Assembly: GCA_021783135.1 (NCBI GenBank)
Contig: JAJXUE010000015.1
Coordinates: 1 to 61,243, forward strand
Direction of reading: 5' to 3'
From: Bacillota bacterium
GTDB taxonomy: Bacteria > Bacillota > Desulfitobacteriia > Desulfitobacteriales > JAJXUE01
Length of the DNA: 61,243 nt
Shown: positions 1 to 9,639 of the stretch, one piece after another
Numbering within the stretch: the first letter of the stretch is position 1
Layout of the letters: every line of letters starts with the position of its first letter
Position numbers and translations under genes: made by a program
Notes under the pieces: generated by a model
What the model was told of the DNA's origin: nothing
Database searches by the model: none
Seen by the model: the letters and a program-made list of their open reading frames with translations, nothing else

Positions 1-84
1 TCCCATCCCGAACACGGCAGTTAAGCCCTCCAGGGCCGATAATACTTGGACCGCAGGGTCCTGGGAAGGTAGGTCGTTGCCAGG
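1..84 (+). rRNA. 5S ribosomal RNA, 3' part
   Basis: The window opens inside a 5S rRNA. The loop motif CCCATCCCGAAC and the following GTTAAGCC at the start are diagnostic of 5S, and the helix GGGTCCTGGGAAGGTAGG near the 3' end fits the usual fold. The 5' third is missing because the window starts there. A terminator follows within 10 bases, so this is the last gene of an rRNA operon. The exact 3' end (about 83-85) is estimated from fold rather than mapped. Confidence 0.93.
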
Positions 85-92
85 TAAAAAGT

Positions 93-126
93 CCGGTACT
101 TCTTGTGAGTACCGGTCTTTTTTTTA
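93..126 (+). terminator. Rho-independent terminator of rRNA operon
   Basis: A perfect 8-bp stem CCGGTACT (93-100) / AGTACCGG (108-115) with a 7-base loop is followed by a run of about ten T. It closes the rRNA transcript and separates it from the polysaccharide operon. Confidence 0.93.
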
Positions 127-244
127 TATTCGGCATAATTTATCTGCGCCAGGCCAAAGATCACCCCAGGCTTAGGCGCCAAATGGTGAAATTCCAATGT
201 GACAAGACTTCAACATAACATATATGATGTAGGTACTTTTAAAA

Positions 245-268
245 GGTTAATTTAGCGGTTAATTTAGC
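245..268 (+). repeat. 12-bp tandem direct repeat in leader of polysaccharide operon
   Basis: GGTTAATTTAGC occurs twice back to back in the spacer between the 5S terminator and the first polysaccharide gene. It could be a regulator site or chance. The rest of 127-400 holds a TATAAT at 323-328 without a convincing -35, and nothing else I can name. Confidence 0.6.
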
Positions 269-400
269 TGAATTAATAGAAAGTTAGTACTTTAGTACGA
301 TGTAACCAAAGCCGTGCCGATATATAATAATAATAGAGGATATTAAGCGTTGGAGCACGAAATGTAAAGGAACATTTTGTATGGAGGTTGTCAGGAATTA

Positions 401-1798
401 ATGCACAAGTCTAATGAATTCACATACGCTAATATCGTACAACTCCTTTTTGACGAAATTTCTTTAGTCGTCACCTATTTTTTAGCGTACTTAATCGCTC
501 ACGGTGTAAGTCATTTGCAAACTATAACTCAATATATGTGGATTTTGATCATTTTCATGCCGTTGTGGGTTTCCATCATGGCTTTACGTGGTATGTATGA
601 CAACACTACTTTTTATTATTTTGACAGGATTTTACGTAACGTTATTTTAGCTTCAGCTGTATCAGGCTTAAGTATTGGAACCATGCTTTTTTTTATCAAG
701 TCAGAAGATAGCATTCGGTTGTTCATTGCTACCTTTGTTACTCTTTGTGTCCTGATCATGTTTCTTGAACGCAGCATATTTGGGCTGGTTTATAAACGTA
801 ATGGCAAGAACCTCCATTCGCCCAGGATGATACTTGTATGTACGGGTGAAACTTGTATTTATTTTTATAAATATTTAAGAAAAACACATATTAGATATAA
901 TGTTGTAGGAATAGTGCGAGTGGGTGAGGAATATACCCGCAAAGATGTTTTAAATTTGGGTACTCTGGAAAACCTGGAGGATATTTTAAAAAATCAGATT
1001 GTGGATGAAGTTGTAATGGCTCTGCCTCGCGATTATGTTGGTGAGGTTGAAAAGTATGTGCGAATTTGTGAGACCATGGGAATTACTGTTCATATGCTCT
1101 TGAATCTGTATGACTTGAAGTTATCCCGTATGCATATTTCGATGTTGGGTCCGCTGCCCATGCTCACCTTCCATACCGTTACTCTAAATCCGGTTCAAAA
1201 GGCGCTAAAACGTTTCGTTGATATTACCGGGTCACTGATTGGAATCGTAATTACCTTTATTGCTGCTATATTCATCGTACCGGCTATTAAACTTGATTCT
1301 AAGGGACCGGTGTTGTTTAAACAAAAAAGGGTCGGTCGGTACGGTCGAACTTTCAATTTATACAAATTTAGAACTATGTGCGTTGATGCTGAAGCAAAGC
1401 AACAAGAGTTATTGCAACTTAATGAACATCAAGACGGAATGATGTTCAAACTCAAAGACGACCCGAGAATTACCAGGGTAGGCGCATTCTTACGAAAGAC
1501 AAGTCTTGATGAACTGCCACAGTTTTTCCAGGTATTGAAGGGAGATATGAGTTTAGTTGGGACACGTCCTCCGACGTTAGACGAAGTCGCGCAGTATCAT
1601 ATTGAACACTTAAGGCGAATCAGCATTAAACCAGGCCTCACTGGGATGTGGCAGGTTAGTGGTAGAAGCGATATCAGAGATTTTGAAGAGGTAGTTGCCT
1701 TAGATACGCAGTACATAGATAATTGGTCCATATGGCTTGATTTTAACATTTTACTTAGGACAGTTTGGCAAGTGATCCACCGCAAAGCTGCCTACTAG
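401..1798 (+). CDS. Undecaprenyl-phosphate sugar phosphotransferase (polyprenyl glycosylphosphotransferase)
   Basis: This enzyme starts polysaccharide repeat-unit assembly by moving a sugar-1-phosphate from a nucleotide sugar to undecaprenyl phosphate in the membrane. The 465-aa protein has about four or five hydrophobic segments in residues 10-130, a Rossmann-like middle, and a C-terminal bacterial sugar transferase domain from about 270. Family motifs include FKQKRVGR, YKFRTM, TSLDELPQFFQVLKGDMS, LVGTRPP and KPGLTGMWQVSGR. The ATG at 401 is chosen for its AGGA 4 bases upstream; a TTG at 377 is in frame but has a weaker site. It is the first gene of the operon and is followed closely by the Wzz/kinase pair. 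The sugar specificity cannot be read from sequence. Confidence 0.93.
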   Translation: MHKSNEFTYANIVQLLFDEISLVVTYFLAYLIAHGVSHLQTITQYMWILIIFMPLWVSIMALRGMYDNTTFYYFDRILRNVILASAVSGLSIGTMLFFIKSEDSIRLFIATFVTLCVLIMFLERSIFGLVYKRNGKNLHSPRMILVCTGETCIYFYKYLRKTHIRYNVVGIVRVGEEYTRKDVLNLGTLENLEDILKNQIVDEVVMALPRDYVGEVEKYVRICETMGITVHMLLNLYDLKLSRMHISMLGPLPMLTFHTVTLNPVQKALKRFVDITGSLIGIVITFIAAIFIVPAIKLDSKGPVLFKQKRVGRYGRTFNLYKFRTMCVDAEAKQQELLQLNEHQDGMMFKLKDDPRITRVGAFLRKTSLDELPQFFQVLKGDMSLVGTRPPTLDEVAQYHIEHLRRISIKPGLTGMWQVSGRSDIRDFEEVVALDTQYIDNWSIWLDFNILLRTVWQVIHRKAAY

Positions 1799-1837
1799 CC
1801 AGGCTAAACCGCATAATTGGAATGAATGAGGTGCTCT

Positions 1838-2509
1838 ATGACCAACTGGAACAAATATTTCAAGATGATTTTTAAGAAAATGTGGTTTGTGATAACGATA
1901 ACTTTAATATTTGTCTTAGTAGCGTCTTACATAACGCTTTATGTTGTTAAACCACAATATCAGGCTAGTGCGCGCTTGTTTGTTATGATTAACAACAAAG
2001 ATAATCCCAATGCTATTACATATGACGACCTTCTGGCTGCGCAGCTTTTGGTAACAAATTATAAGGAATTAATTCAGAGTCGGACAGTAACCTCAGAAGT
2101 TATTTATAATCTTAATCTGACCAATATGACAGATCAGCAACTAGCAAGCAGTATTGATGTTCAAGTTGATCCTAACTCCAGTATGTTTGATATTCTGGTG
2201 CAACATGAAAACCCTAATCTTGATTTAGAACTGGCAAATGAAGTGAGTGCGGTCTTTATCCAAAAAGCATCAGAACTATTGAAGATTAATAACATTAGTC
2301 TGGTTGACGCGCCAACGGTTAGTTCTACACCGGTCTATCCGCGGACTAAGCTTGTTATCGCGTTTAGTTTTTTGGCAGGGATTATTATCTCGCTCGGTAT
2401 AATTTTGGTAATGGTTTATTTTGATGATTCTGTGCAAGACACTGATGAAATGGAAAATAAAACCGGTATACACGTCATTGGAATCATTCCTGACATGAAG
2501 ATAAGATAG
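1838..2509 (+). CDS. Wzz/CpsC-type chain-length and kinase-activator protein
   Basis: This 223-aa membrane protein has two transmembrane segments (about residues 17-37 and 170-193) around an extracytoplasmic loop, the layout of the Wzz domain. A proline-containing segment, PVYPRTKLVIAFSF, leads into the second segment as in the family. In Gram-positive bacteria such proteins activate the separate BY-kinase encoded next and set polymer length and export. The ATG at 1838 follows GAGGTG; the in-frame ATG at 1826 lacks a site. The gene lies 10 bases from the kinase gene, consistent with a CpsC/CpsD pair. Confidence 0.9.
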   Translation: MTNWNKYFKMIFKKMWFVITITLIFVLVASYITLYVVKPQYQASARLFVMINNKDNPNAITYDDLLAAQLLVTNYKELIQSRTVTSEVIYNLNLTNMTDQQLASSIDVQVDPNSSMFDILVQHENPNLDLELANEVSAVFIQKASELLKINNISLVDAPTVSSTPVYPRTKLVIAFSFLAGIIISLGIILVMVYFDDSVQDTDEMENKTGIHVIGIIPDMKIR

Positions 2510-2519
2510 GGGTTTTAAT

Positions 2520-3230
2520 ATGTGTGCACAAACTATTGATGTCACAGACTATCTAAATGCTCCTGTGCAAGAAGCCTTTCGTGTGCTAAGTGCCAACCTT
2601 GCTTTAAAGAGCAAGGCTGAAAGGTGGAAAACAATTTCAATTTGTAGTTTTAATCCCGGGGAAGGTAAAACGGCGGTTGCCTTTAACCTTGCAATAATCG
2701 CTGCCAAATCCGGTAGCAAAGTACTGCTCGTCGATGGAGATTTACGGAAACCTAATCATTTGAAGCGACACGGTGATGAGAATATCATTGGACTTACCAA
2801 TTACGACGCAACAATGAAACTTGAGGATATTGTGTGCGCAACCGGTGTCGAAAATTTGACGTACGTTGCGGCTGGCAATAAATTGATTGATCCCATAGAA
2901 TTTTTAAGTGGTAATGATTATGGAACTTTTTTAAAAACTGCTGTTCAAAAGTATGATATAGTTTTTGTCGATTCACCTGCCATTGGAAATTATATCGATG
3001 CGGCAGTTATCGGGTCAAAGGTCTCGGGTGTATTGGTAGTGGTTAAAGCCCAAAAAACCAAGTATCAAAATATCGACCGGATCAAATGGCACATGGGAAA
3101 TGCTAATGCCAACATCATAGGGATAGTCCTCAACAAAGTTGACAAGGTTGACTTTAGAGCGTATTTCAATTTGCACAACAACTATAAATCATTGGCGAAA
3201 CACATTAATAAAATGCAACCTAAAGATTGA
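2520..3230 (+). CDS. BY-family tyrosine kinase (CpsD/YwqD type)
   Basis: This is a cytoplasmic bacterial tyrosine autokinase that works with the preceding Wzz-like protein to control polysaccharide polymerisation and export. In 236 aa it shows Walker A (FNPGEGKT, about 44-51), the BY-kinase Walker A' (LLVDGDLRKP, about 69-78) and Walker B (VFVDSPA). The C-terminal tail has only scattered tyrosines (YFNLHNNY) rather than a dense cluster, so the extent of autophosphorylation may be reduced. It ends just before the dehydrogenase gene. Confidence 0.92.
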   Translation: MCAQTIDVTDYLNAPVQEAFRVLSANLALKSKAERWKTISICSFNPGEGKTAVAFNLAIIAAKSGSKVLLVDGDLRKPNHLKRHGDENIIGLTNYDATMKLEDIVCATGVENLTYVAAGNKLIDPIEFLSGNDYGTFLKTAVQKYDIVFVDSPAIGNYIDAAVIGSKVSGVLVVVKAQKTKYQNIDRIKWHMGNANANIIGIVLNKVDKVDFRAYFNLHNNYKSLAKHINKMQPKD

Positions 3231-3244
3231 GGGAGGACGGCTGG

Positions 3245-4516
3245 GTGAAAAGGAAAACAATTTGTATAATTGGGTTAGGTTATATAGGGTTGCCTACCGC
3301 TGCGATGTTTGCAACGCATGGACATAAAATTATCGGTGTGGATGTGAATGACTATGTCATTACCGCTCTCAATGATGCGCGAAGTATTATTGAAGAACCA
3401 TATCTTGATATTCTCGTGCAGGCAGCGGTTAAATCGGGTAACCTAAAGGCACAAAAGGTTCCGGACGAGGCCGATGTGTTCATAATAGCGGTTCCGACGC
3501 CAATCAAACCGAATAAGACAGCTGACATGAGCTTCGTTATCGAAGCCACCCAAAGCATTGTACCCCATCTTCGTGCCGGAAATGTTGTTGTTTTGGAGTC
3601 CACCTCGCCCCCAGGGACTGTGGACGATATTATCGTGCCAATTTTGGCAGAATCTGGCTTGGAGATTGGCGAACAAGTCATGGTTGCCCATTCGCCTGAA
3701 CGCGTTTTACCGGGTAGAATTTTAATTGAACTAGTAGAAAATAACAGGATAGTTGGCGGAATAAACCAAAGGTCGGCTGAGGTCGTTAAAGATCTTTATA
3801 AGACGTTTGTAAAAGGCGAGATATACCTCACGGACGCTAAAACTGCCGAGATGTGTAAAATTATGGAGAATACATATCGTGACGTAAATATTGCCTTTGC
3901 CAATGAATTGGCTATTATAAGCGAGAAAATGGGGATAAATGTCTGGGATGTTATCAAGCTTTGTAACAAACATCCGCGCGTTAATATATCGCAACCAGGT
4001 CCGGGTGTGGGTGGTCACTGTATCGCCGTAGATCCGTGGTTCATTGTTGAAAAATATCCGGATGAGACACAGATTATTGCTTTGGCACGACGTACCAATG
4101 ACTCCATGCCAGCGCATGTAACAGACCGAATTGATGCAATCTTAGCCCCTATTGATGGACCGAGAAAGATAACGATACTTGGAGTTACTTACAAACAGGA
4201 TGTCGATGATCTTAGAGAAAGCCCCATTATCCATCTGATTGAATTATTACAACAACGTCATGATTATCAAATAAGCATTGTTGATCCGCACGTAAAAAAC
4301 AGTAAGTTCGAAACGGAAGAATTCATTGATGCAGCGCGCGGAAGCGATCTGGTGGTTCTTGGAGTGCAACATAAGGTATTTGCCGAACTGGATTTTAAGT
4401 CAGTAGCTGCAGTGATGCGTAACAAGAACATACTGGATACGCGTAATTTCCTGAACGGCAAAGAGCTGGAGGATCTCGGCTTCCAATATTACCTCTTAGG
4501 CCAGTATAAGAACTAA
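3245..4516 (+). CDS. wecC: UDP-N-acetyl-D-mannosamine dehydrogenase
   Basis: This enzyme oxidises UDP-ManNAc to UDP-ManNAcA with two NAD+, supplying a uronic-acid building block. The 423-aa protein has an N-terminal Rossmann motif GLGYIGLPTA, the family segment ESTSPPGTVDD, SPERVLPGR, and the catalytic-cysteine motif GPGVGGHCIAVDPWF. These favour the WecC branch over UDP-glucose dehydrogenase. GTG at 3245 is taken as the start because GGGAGG lies 9 bases upstream. No UDP-GlcNAc 2-epimerase is present in this window, so the substrate must come from elsewhere. Substrate choice is inferred from family resemblance. Confidence 0.9.
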   Translation: MKRKTICIIGLGYIGLPTAAMFATHGHKIIGVDVNDYVITALNDARSIIEEPYLDILVQAAVKSGNLKAQKVPDEADVFIIAVPTPIKPNKTADMSFVIEATQSIVPHLRAGNVVVLESTSPPGTVDDIIVPILAESGLEIGEQVMVAHSPERVLPGRILIELVENNRIVGGINQRSAEVVKDLYKTFVKGEIYLTDAKTAEMCKIMENTYRDVNIAFANELAIISEKMGINVWDVIKLCNKHPRVNISQPGPGVGGHCIAVDPWFIVEKYPDETQIIALARRTNDSMPAHVTDRIDAILAPIDGPRKITILGVTYKQDVDDLRESPIIHLIELLQQRHDYQISIVDPHVKNSKFETEEFIDAARGSDLVVLGVQHKVFAELDFKSVAAVMRNKNILDTRNFLNGKELEDLGFQYYLLGQYKN

Positions 4517-4542
4517 ATTGCCTGGAGAGGAAAGTTGATTAT

Positions 4543-6525
4543 ATGGCCGCTTCAAATAAGCACTCGAGACCAGACAATTTTACAACTCTGTGGCGGGGTG
4601 TCATCCGAAAATTTGAATCGAAGCTGCGTCATACTTTTGAGCGACGCTTCACCGGACTATTCTGCGTTACTAGGCGCAATCGGCGTTTTGATCACTTTAA
4701 AGTCGCACTACACTTTTTTCCCGGTTTGGAAAGCCGAGAAGACACCGTGCGGATCATACGTCAGTACCCGGATATCCATGCCTTGATTTTGCGCCAAGCA
4801 AATCAAATTATCGAACATCGTTTTAACCTGTTGGGTAGTGGGGAGGTGGATCTTGGTCCGGTTATTGATTGGCATGCAGACTTTAAATCCGGCTATCGCT
4901 GGCCTCTTATTTACTATCACCTAATTGAAATGGGGATTACCAAGGGTGAATATCTGCATGATAAAATTGATGTTAAGGTTCCGTGGGAGTTATCGCGCTT
5001 ACAACATTTAGTATTGCTAGGACAGGCTTACTGGGTAAGCGGAAATGAACGATATACTACCGAGTTTGTGGAACAAATCACACACTGGACGGCAGCTAAT
5101 CCGCCCGAAATGGGAGTTAACTGGGTTTGCAGTATGGAGGTTTCCCTGAGGGTAGTCAGTATGATCTACGCCTACTTCCTTTTCAAGTCCTCACCGCTCA
5201 TTAGCAAACCATTTTGGGACAGTTACTTTACTCTTTTATATTATTCAGGCGTTCACATTGAGCAAAATCAAGAAGTACGCGCCAATGGGCATGGCAACAA
5301 TCACTATCTTACAAATTGTGCGGCGATGCTCTGGCTGGGTTTATTCTTTCGCGGGTATAATTCAAGAGCAACGCGCTGGCTAATGTTAGGACAGGAAAAA
5401 CTATGTAACGAAATGCATTATCAAGTGAATCCGGACGGCGGCAGTTACGAAGGTTCAATAGCTTACCATCGGTTAGTGTTGGAACTATTTTTGACCACTA
5501 CGATCCTCGCTGAGTGTAATGGAATCGTCTTTCCGCCAGACTATACCAGCCGGTTGGAAAAAATGTGCGAATTTAGTCAAGACCTTACTAAGCCTAACGG
5601 GTTATCACCCCAATTTGGCGATGCCGATGACGGCAGATTTTGCATTTTGAGCGGCTATGGCACGGATAATATGCTAGATCACCGCGCTGTCCTAGGTACA
5701 GCTGGTATATATTTTAAACGCAATGACTTTAGTGAGACCGCAGGAAGTAAGTGCTGGGACGGCTTCTGGCTGTTTGGCACAATCCAAAAAGCGCATCACC
5801 GCAAGGAACATTGCCCTGTATTAAAGAGCTATCCGTATACAGGATACTATAGAATCAAAACCGATAAGGCGTATTTAATTGTCAAGTGTGGCCAAATCGG
5901 TCAGAAAGGTGTGGGAGGACACGACCATAATGATCAGCTAAGTTTTGAGTTAAATATTGACGGAGTGGACATCGTCATTGATCCCGGTAGTTATTGTTAC
6001 TCAATGGATAAGGAAATGCGACATTTGTTTCGCTCAACTTGCTCTCATAATGTGTCTCAAAGCGGAAACCTAGAGCAAAATATAATCAAAAATGACGGTA
6101 AGCACGATATGTTTTGCATGTACTCCCACAATATAGGGGAATGTACATCTTTTGCCATCCTGGAGGACTCTAGGGTACGCTTTGGGGGCCAAATCTCAAT
6201 TGCGGACACCCAGATGCAATATTCCCGTGGTATCGAAGTTAATTCTGCTGCAAACAAAATTACGGTAATGGATTGCTTTGCCCCCGGAAGTGAACATATA
6301 TATACCGCTAGATTGCACCTTGCCAGAGAAGTTAATGTCACCCGAGTAAGTGATAATCAAGTTCACATTCAAGCTGGGCATGTCGGCGCTAAGCTTAGCA
6401 TTAGTGAGCAGATTAACATCGAACAAGGGTTAATATCACCAAGTTATGGCATAATTCAAGAGGCTTGGGTTATAGCGTGGAACTTTAACACAAAAACGCA
6501 GTTCGAAATTCAGTATGAGGTATAA
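4543..6525 (+). CDS. Heparinase II/III-family polysaccharide lyase
   Basis: This 660-aa protein has an alpha-helical toroid-like N-terminal half with DWHADFKSGYRWP, KVPWELSRLQHL and the segment NGHGNNHYLTN. Its C-terminal heparinase II/III-like beta-sandwich domain contains GGHDHNDQLSFEL and IDPGSYCYS. Family members cleave uronic-acid-containing polysaccharides by beta-elimination, which matches the neighbouring uronate-forming dehydrogenase. No signal peptide is visible, as is common for operon-encoded members of unclear localisation; it may edit precursor or be exported another way. The start ATG has GGAGAGG about 12 bases upstream. The bond it cuts is unknown. Confidence 0.88.
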   Translation: MAASNKHSRPDNFTTLWRGVIRKFESKLRHTFERRFTGLFCVTRRNRRFDHFKVALHFFPGLESREDTVRIIRQYPDIHALILRQANQIIEHRFNLLGSGEVDLGPVIDWHADFKSGYRWPLIYYHLIEMGITKGEYLHDKIDVKVPWELSRLQHLVLLGQAYWVSGNERYTTEFVEQITHWTAANPPEMGVNWVCSMEVSLRVVSMIYAYFLFKSSPLISKPFWDSYFTLLYYSGVHIEQNQEVRANGHGNNHYLTNCAAMLWLGLFFRGYNSRATRWLMLGQEKLCNEMHYQVNPDGGSYEGSIAYHRLVLELFLTTTILAECNGIVFPPDYTSRLEKMCEFSQDLTKPNGLSPQFGDADDGRFCILSGYGTDNMLDHRAVLGTAGIYFKRNDFSETAGSKCWDGFWLFGTIQKAHHRKEHCPVLKSYPYTGYYRIKTDKAYLIVKCGQIGQKGVGGHDHNDQLSFELNIDGVDIVIDPGSYCYSMDKEMRHLFRSTCSHNVSQSGNLEQNIIKNDGKHDMFCMYSHNIGECTSFAILEDSRVRFGGQISIADTQMQYSRGIEVNSAANKITVMDCFAPGSEHIYTARLHLAREVNVTRVSDNQVHIQAGHVGAKLSISEQINIEQGLISPSYGIIQEAWVIAWNFNTKTQFEIQYEV

Positions 6526-6530
6526 AAGTT

Positions 6531-7370
6531 ATGCACGTTAAGCAAAAGATTAAGAAACTCATTAAGCGGGTTGAACTCAAAATTGATGCTAAGGCTAAGT
6601 TGCAAATTAGTGCGCAGGATATTGTTGGATGTCTGCAGGAACAAGGCTTTGGTAGCGGTGATAGGGTAATGGTGCATAGCGCTTTGTCGCGTATTGGGTA
6701 TGTGGAAGGTGGAGCTGCATCAGTAGTAGCGGCTCTGCAGCAAGTTATAGGTGAACAAGGTCTTCTGGTCATGCCCTCTTTTCCTGCCCCAGAAAGAACC
6801 ATAGATTATGTATTGCAAAACCCCGTTTTCTCGGTAGGCGATACACCATCAAAAATGGGTACGATAACGGAGGTGTTTCGCACCAGTCCTAATGTTTTTC
6901 GAAGCCTGCACCCTACCCATCCCTTGATTGCTTGGGGCAAAGATGCAGTCAAGTTTGTCGACGGGCACCTGCGTGATGGAGCACCGTTCGCAACTGGAAC
7001 ACCCTATGAAAAAATTAAGCAGCTAGGATTTAAGGTGTTGCTAATTGGGGTCGATTTTGAGAATATGACAGCGTGTCGCATTATCGATGACATCGAGCCA
7101 AATTTTCCGGTTTCACCCTACATGCCGCAGCTGTACAAGCTGCAGGTGGTTGACGCTGAAGGCGTGGTGCATGAAATTTCAGTTAAGGTTCACAACCCGG
7201 AAATTAGTGCTAAACGCAAAAATATGATTTTATATCCTTATATGAAGCAGGAAGGCAAAGTTCAGGAGTTTAAAATGGGGGACGCCAGTTGCATGTGGGT
7301 ATATGTAGATGACTTATACGACCTTGAACTTCGCCTTATGCAGCAAAACATCACAACTTACGAATTATGA
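6531..7370 (+). CDS. AAC(3)-fold N-acetyltransferase-like protein
   Basis: This 279-aa protein belongs to the aminoglycoside 3-N-acetyltransferase fold. It carries VMVHSALSRIGYVEGG, LLVMPSFPAP and the HP motif FRSLHPTHPLIAWG. The usual later Cys-Thr-x-x-His-x-x-Glu segment is altered (MTACRIIDDI), so the histidine/glutamate pair of true resistance enzymes is not seen. The gene sits 5 bases after the lyase gene, deep in a polysaccharide operon. That position suggests a sugar or amino-sugar acylation role rather than antibiotic resistance. This is inference from context. Confidence 0.85.
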   Translation: MHVKQKIKKLIKRVELKIDAKAKLQISAQDIVGCLQEQGFGSGDRVMVHSALSRIGYVEGGAASVVAALQQVIGEQGLLVMPSFPAPERTIDYVLQNPVFSVGDTPSKMGTITEVFRTSPNVFRSLHPTHPLIAWGKDAVKFVDGHLRDGAPFATGTPYEKIKQLGFKVLLIGVDFENMTACRIIDDIEPNFPVSPYMPQLYKLQVVDAEGVVHEISVKVHNPEISAKRKNMILYPYMKQEGKVQEFKMGDASCMWVYVDDLYDLELRLMQQNITTYEL

Positions 7371-7395
7371 CAGCAAGGATAGGACAGAGGTAGTT

Positions 7396-8472
7396 ATGCT
7401 AAATATTTGTTTTACAGCAGACCATGAATTATTTTTTGGCAGAAATTACGTAAGTGAAGAGGAAGTTCTGATTCAACCCACATACCGTTTAATCGAAGTA
7501 TTAGAGCAATACAATATTCCGTTATGCTTAATGACTGATGTTTGCTCAATTAGCAGATACCAAGAGTTAGCAGTTGCAAGTCCTTACGTTGCGTTAATCG
7601 AGGCACAACTGCGGACAGCAATTGCGCGTGGGCATGATGTGCAGTTACACATCCACTCACATTGGGTGAGTTCTAGTTACGCAGACGGGCAATGGCAATT
7701 TGATTATACTAAATACAGGTTGCACAGTTTAGGGTTTGGCGTGGATTCCCTAGGGCAACGCATAATTGAGGCAGGGAAACAATATTTAGTCAATCTGTTG
7801 CAACCTGTTGATGCAAATTATGCTTGCGTCGCCTTTAGAGCCGGAGGCTGGTGCCTACAACCGGAAGCCGATTTTATGACCGGTTTAGCAAGCACAGGGA
7901 TTTCAATTGACACAACTGTGTTTCCCGGAGGGTACAGAAAAAATTCAGACCAGTTTTTCGACTTTCGACATTTGCCCAGCACGCCGAACTGGTGGATTGA
8001 TCCGCACCAGGGCCTTGAAATTGCTGCTGATAAATCACCAGGGTGTATTTTCGAGGTGACTATAGGTGCGTATAATTTTGGGCCGCTGCTACCACTACGC
8101 AAGCTGATTTTGAAACCTGCACGTATGAGGAGCCAAGCGAAAGTACCCCATGCAAATGGTATTTCCATGGATGGTTTATATCAGCAGGGCAAAGTAGCCA
8201 AAGTGACCGAAAAGTTAAGCAACTTTTTGTCCCAGCCGATTTTATTTACTTTTGATGGTGCATGCCATGAAGTTATGCTGTTCATTGTAGATTACTACTT
8301 AAGCAAGTATGACTGCCAAAACAGGGATATATATATAAGCCTAATTGGTCACCCGAAAGGTTTAAATGAAACTTCACTTGCAGAAATTGCAAAATTTTGC
8401 GCGACGGTGTCTGATGTATATAGGGAATCAGTTCAATTTATTAGGCTGCGGGACATTCCGCAGCGGACTTAA
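7396..8472 (+). CDS. NodB-like polysaccharide deacetylase-fold protein (WalW-like)
   Basis: This 358-aa protein resembles divergent NodB/WalW-type deacetylases. It has an N-terminal FTADHE (possible catalytic Asp), a metal-site motif HIHSHW and FRAGGWC, which matches the family's Arg-Gly motif. There is no signal peptide, so it may act on a cytoplasmic lipid-linked intermediate. ATG at 7396 follows GAGG about 8 bases upstream; the longer reading overlaps the previous gene heavily and has no ribosome site. The substrate is unknown. Confidence 0.78.
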   Translation: MLNICFTADHELFFGRNYVSEEEVLIQPTYRLIEVLEQYNIPLCLMTDVCSISRYQELAVASPYVALIEAQLRTAIARGHDVQLHIHSHWVSSSYADGQWQFDYTKYRLHSLGFGVDSLGQRIIEAGKQYLVNLLQPVDANYACVAFRAGGWCLQPEADFMTGLASTGISIDTTVFPGGYRKNSDQFFDFRHLPSTPNWWIDPHQGLEIAADKSPGCIFEVTIGAYNFGPLLPLRKLILKPARMRSQAKVPHANGISMDGLYQQGKVAKVTEKLSNFLSQPILFTFDGACHEVMLFIVDYYLSKYDCQNRDIYISLIGHPKGLNETSLAEIAKFCATVSDVYRESVQFIRLRDIPQRT

Positions 8473-8517
8473 GTGGGCACGGTACCCAGCATTGAACTTG
8501 GATCGGAGGAGAAAAAC

Positions 8518-9570
8518 GTGAAGGTGGGCTTAATTGGTCCCTATCCACCGCCGCGAGGGGGCATTTCTATTCATGTGGAAAGGCTCGCACAAGCCCTGCG
8601 GGCGCAGGGAATCGCGGTAACAGTTTTCGCGATCCCCAAAAAAATTGATAAAATCGGCAGGTTAGGCAAAAAGATAACAGCTATCACTTGGTTAATGCAT
8701 TTTATTTTCTGCCCTCAGATGGATATTCTCCATATTCATTTGAGCAACTGGCGTGATCGAGCTGTGATTATCTTGATTGCCCGTATGCGCAAAATAAAAA
8801 CTGTGGTTACCGTGCATAGTTTGCGCGATGAACTGGAACAAATGCCCATGATGCAAGCTGCATATATGCGACTTGTGATGCGACAAGCTGATGCGATAAT
8901 TTCTGTTGGCCCTAAAGAAAATAACAAGTTGGCCTCAAAATTCGGCAGTTCTGCCAATTTACGTATGATTAACCCCTTTATCGCACCCAAGATCGGTAAA
9001 ACGGAGCTGCTTCAATCAATCCAAAATTTTATGAACCGACACTCGTTCATTATCTCGGCAAATGGTTCCAACATGAACTTTTTCCAGGGTCAGGATGTAT
9101 ACGGGCTGGATATGCTGGTCGAGTTGTGTTTCCGCTTAACAAAGGATTACGATGTTGGCTTTATATTCTGTTTAACACGGGTAACCGACCCGGCATATCT
9201 GCAAAAAATTCATAACAGCATTCGCGAGCTTCACTTAGAAGCTTCTTTTCTGCTTGTCTGTGACAGTGTTGAATTATGGCCAATTTTGCAGCAAAGCCAG
9301 CTTTTTGTGCGTCCCACTTGCACTGACAGTTATGGCATCTCTATTGCGGAAGCCATAACTTTAGGAATTCCTAGTATTGCAAGCGACGTGTGTCAAAGGC
9401 CTGAAGGCACCATACTTTTTGCCAACAGGGATGGCGATGATCTTTATAATAAGGTCTGTCAGGTTATGAGTGACTATGCTAAGTATAAAAAACTACTGGA
9501 AAACGTGCTTGTCCCGGATTGCAGCACAGAAATAATCAAGCTTTACCGTGAGCTGTTGTCCACATTTTAG
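8518..9570 (+). CDS. Glycosyltransferase, GT-B fold, family 4 type
   Basis: This 350-aa cytoplasmic transferase adds a sugar to the lipid-linked repeat unit. The N-terminus (LIGPYPPPRGGISIHVERLA) carries the glycine loop of GT4 enzymes. The C-terminal domain has FVRPTCTDSYGISIAEAI, the E-x7-E-like nucleotide-sugar binding region. GTG at 8518 is preceded by GGAGG, so the upstream 15 codons are probably untranslated. Donor and acceptor sugars are unknown. Confidence 0.88.
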   Translation: MKVGLIGPYPPPRGGISIHVERLAQALRAQGIAVTVFAIPKKIDKIGRLGKKITAITWLMHFIFCPQMDILHIHLSNWRDRAVIILIARMRKIKTVVTVHSLRDELEQMPMMQAAYMRLVMRQADAIISVGPKENNKLASKFGSSANLRMINPFIAPKIGKTELLQSIQNFMNRHSFIISANGSNMNFFQGQDVYGLDMLVELCFRLTKDYDVGFIFCLTRVTDPAYLQKIHNSIRELHLEASFLLVCDSVELWPILQQSQLFVRPTCTDSYGISIAEAITLGIPSIASDVCQRPEGTILFANRDGDDLYNKVCQVMSDYAKYKKLLENVLVPDCSTEIIKLYRELLSTF

Positions 9571-9639
9571 ACCAGGTACATCTAGGTAGAAACACAGCAG
9601 TTAACCAGTTAGCGGGGAAGGTGGCTTTATACTTAACTA

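Noticed and set aside
6531-7370. Aminoglycoside resistance gene
   Set aside because: Active-site motif differs and context is polysaccharide synthesis; only the fold is shared.
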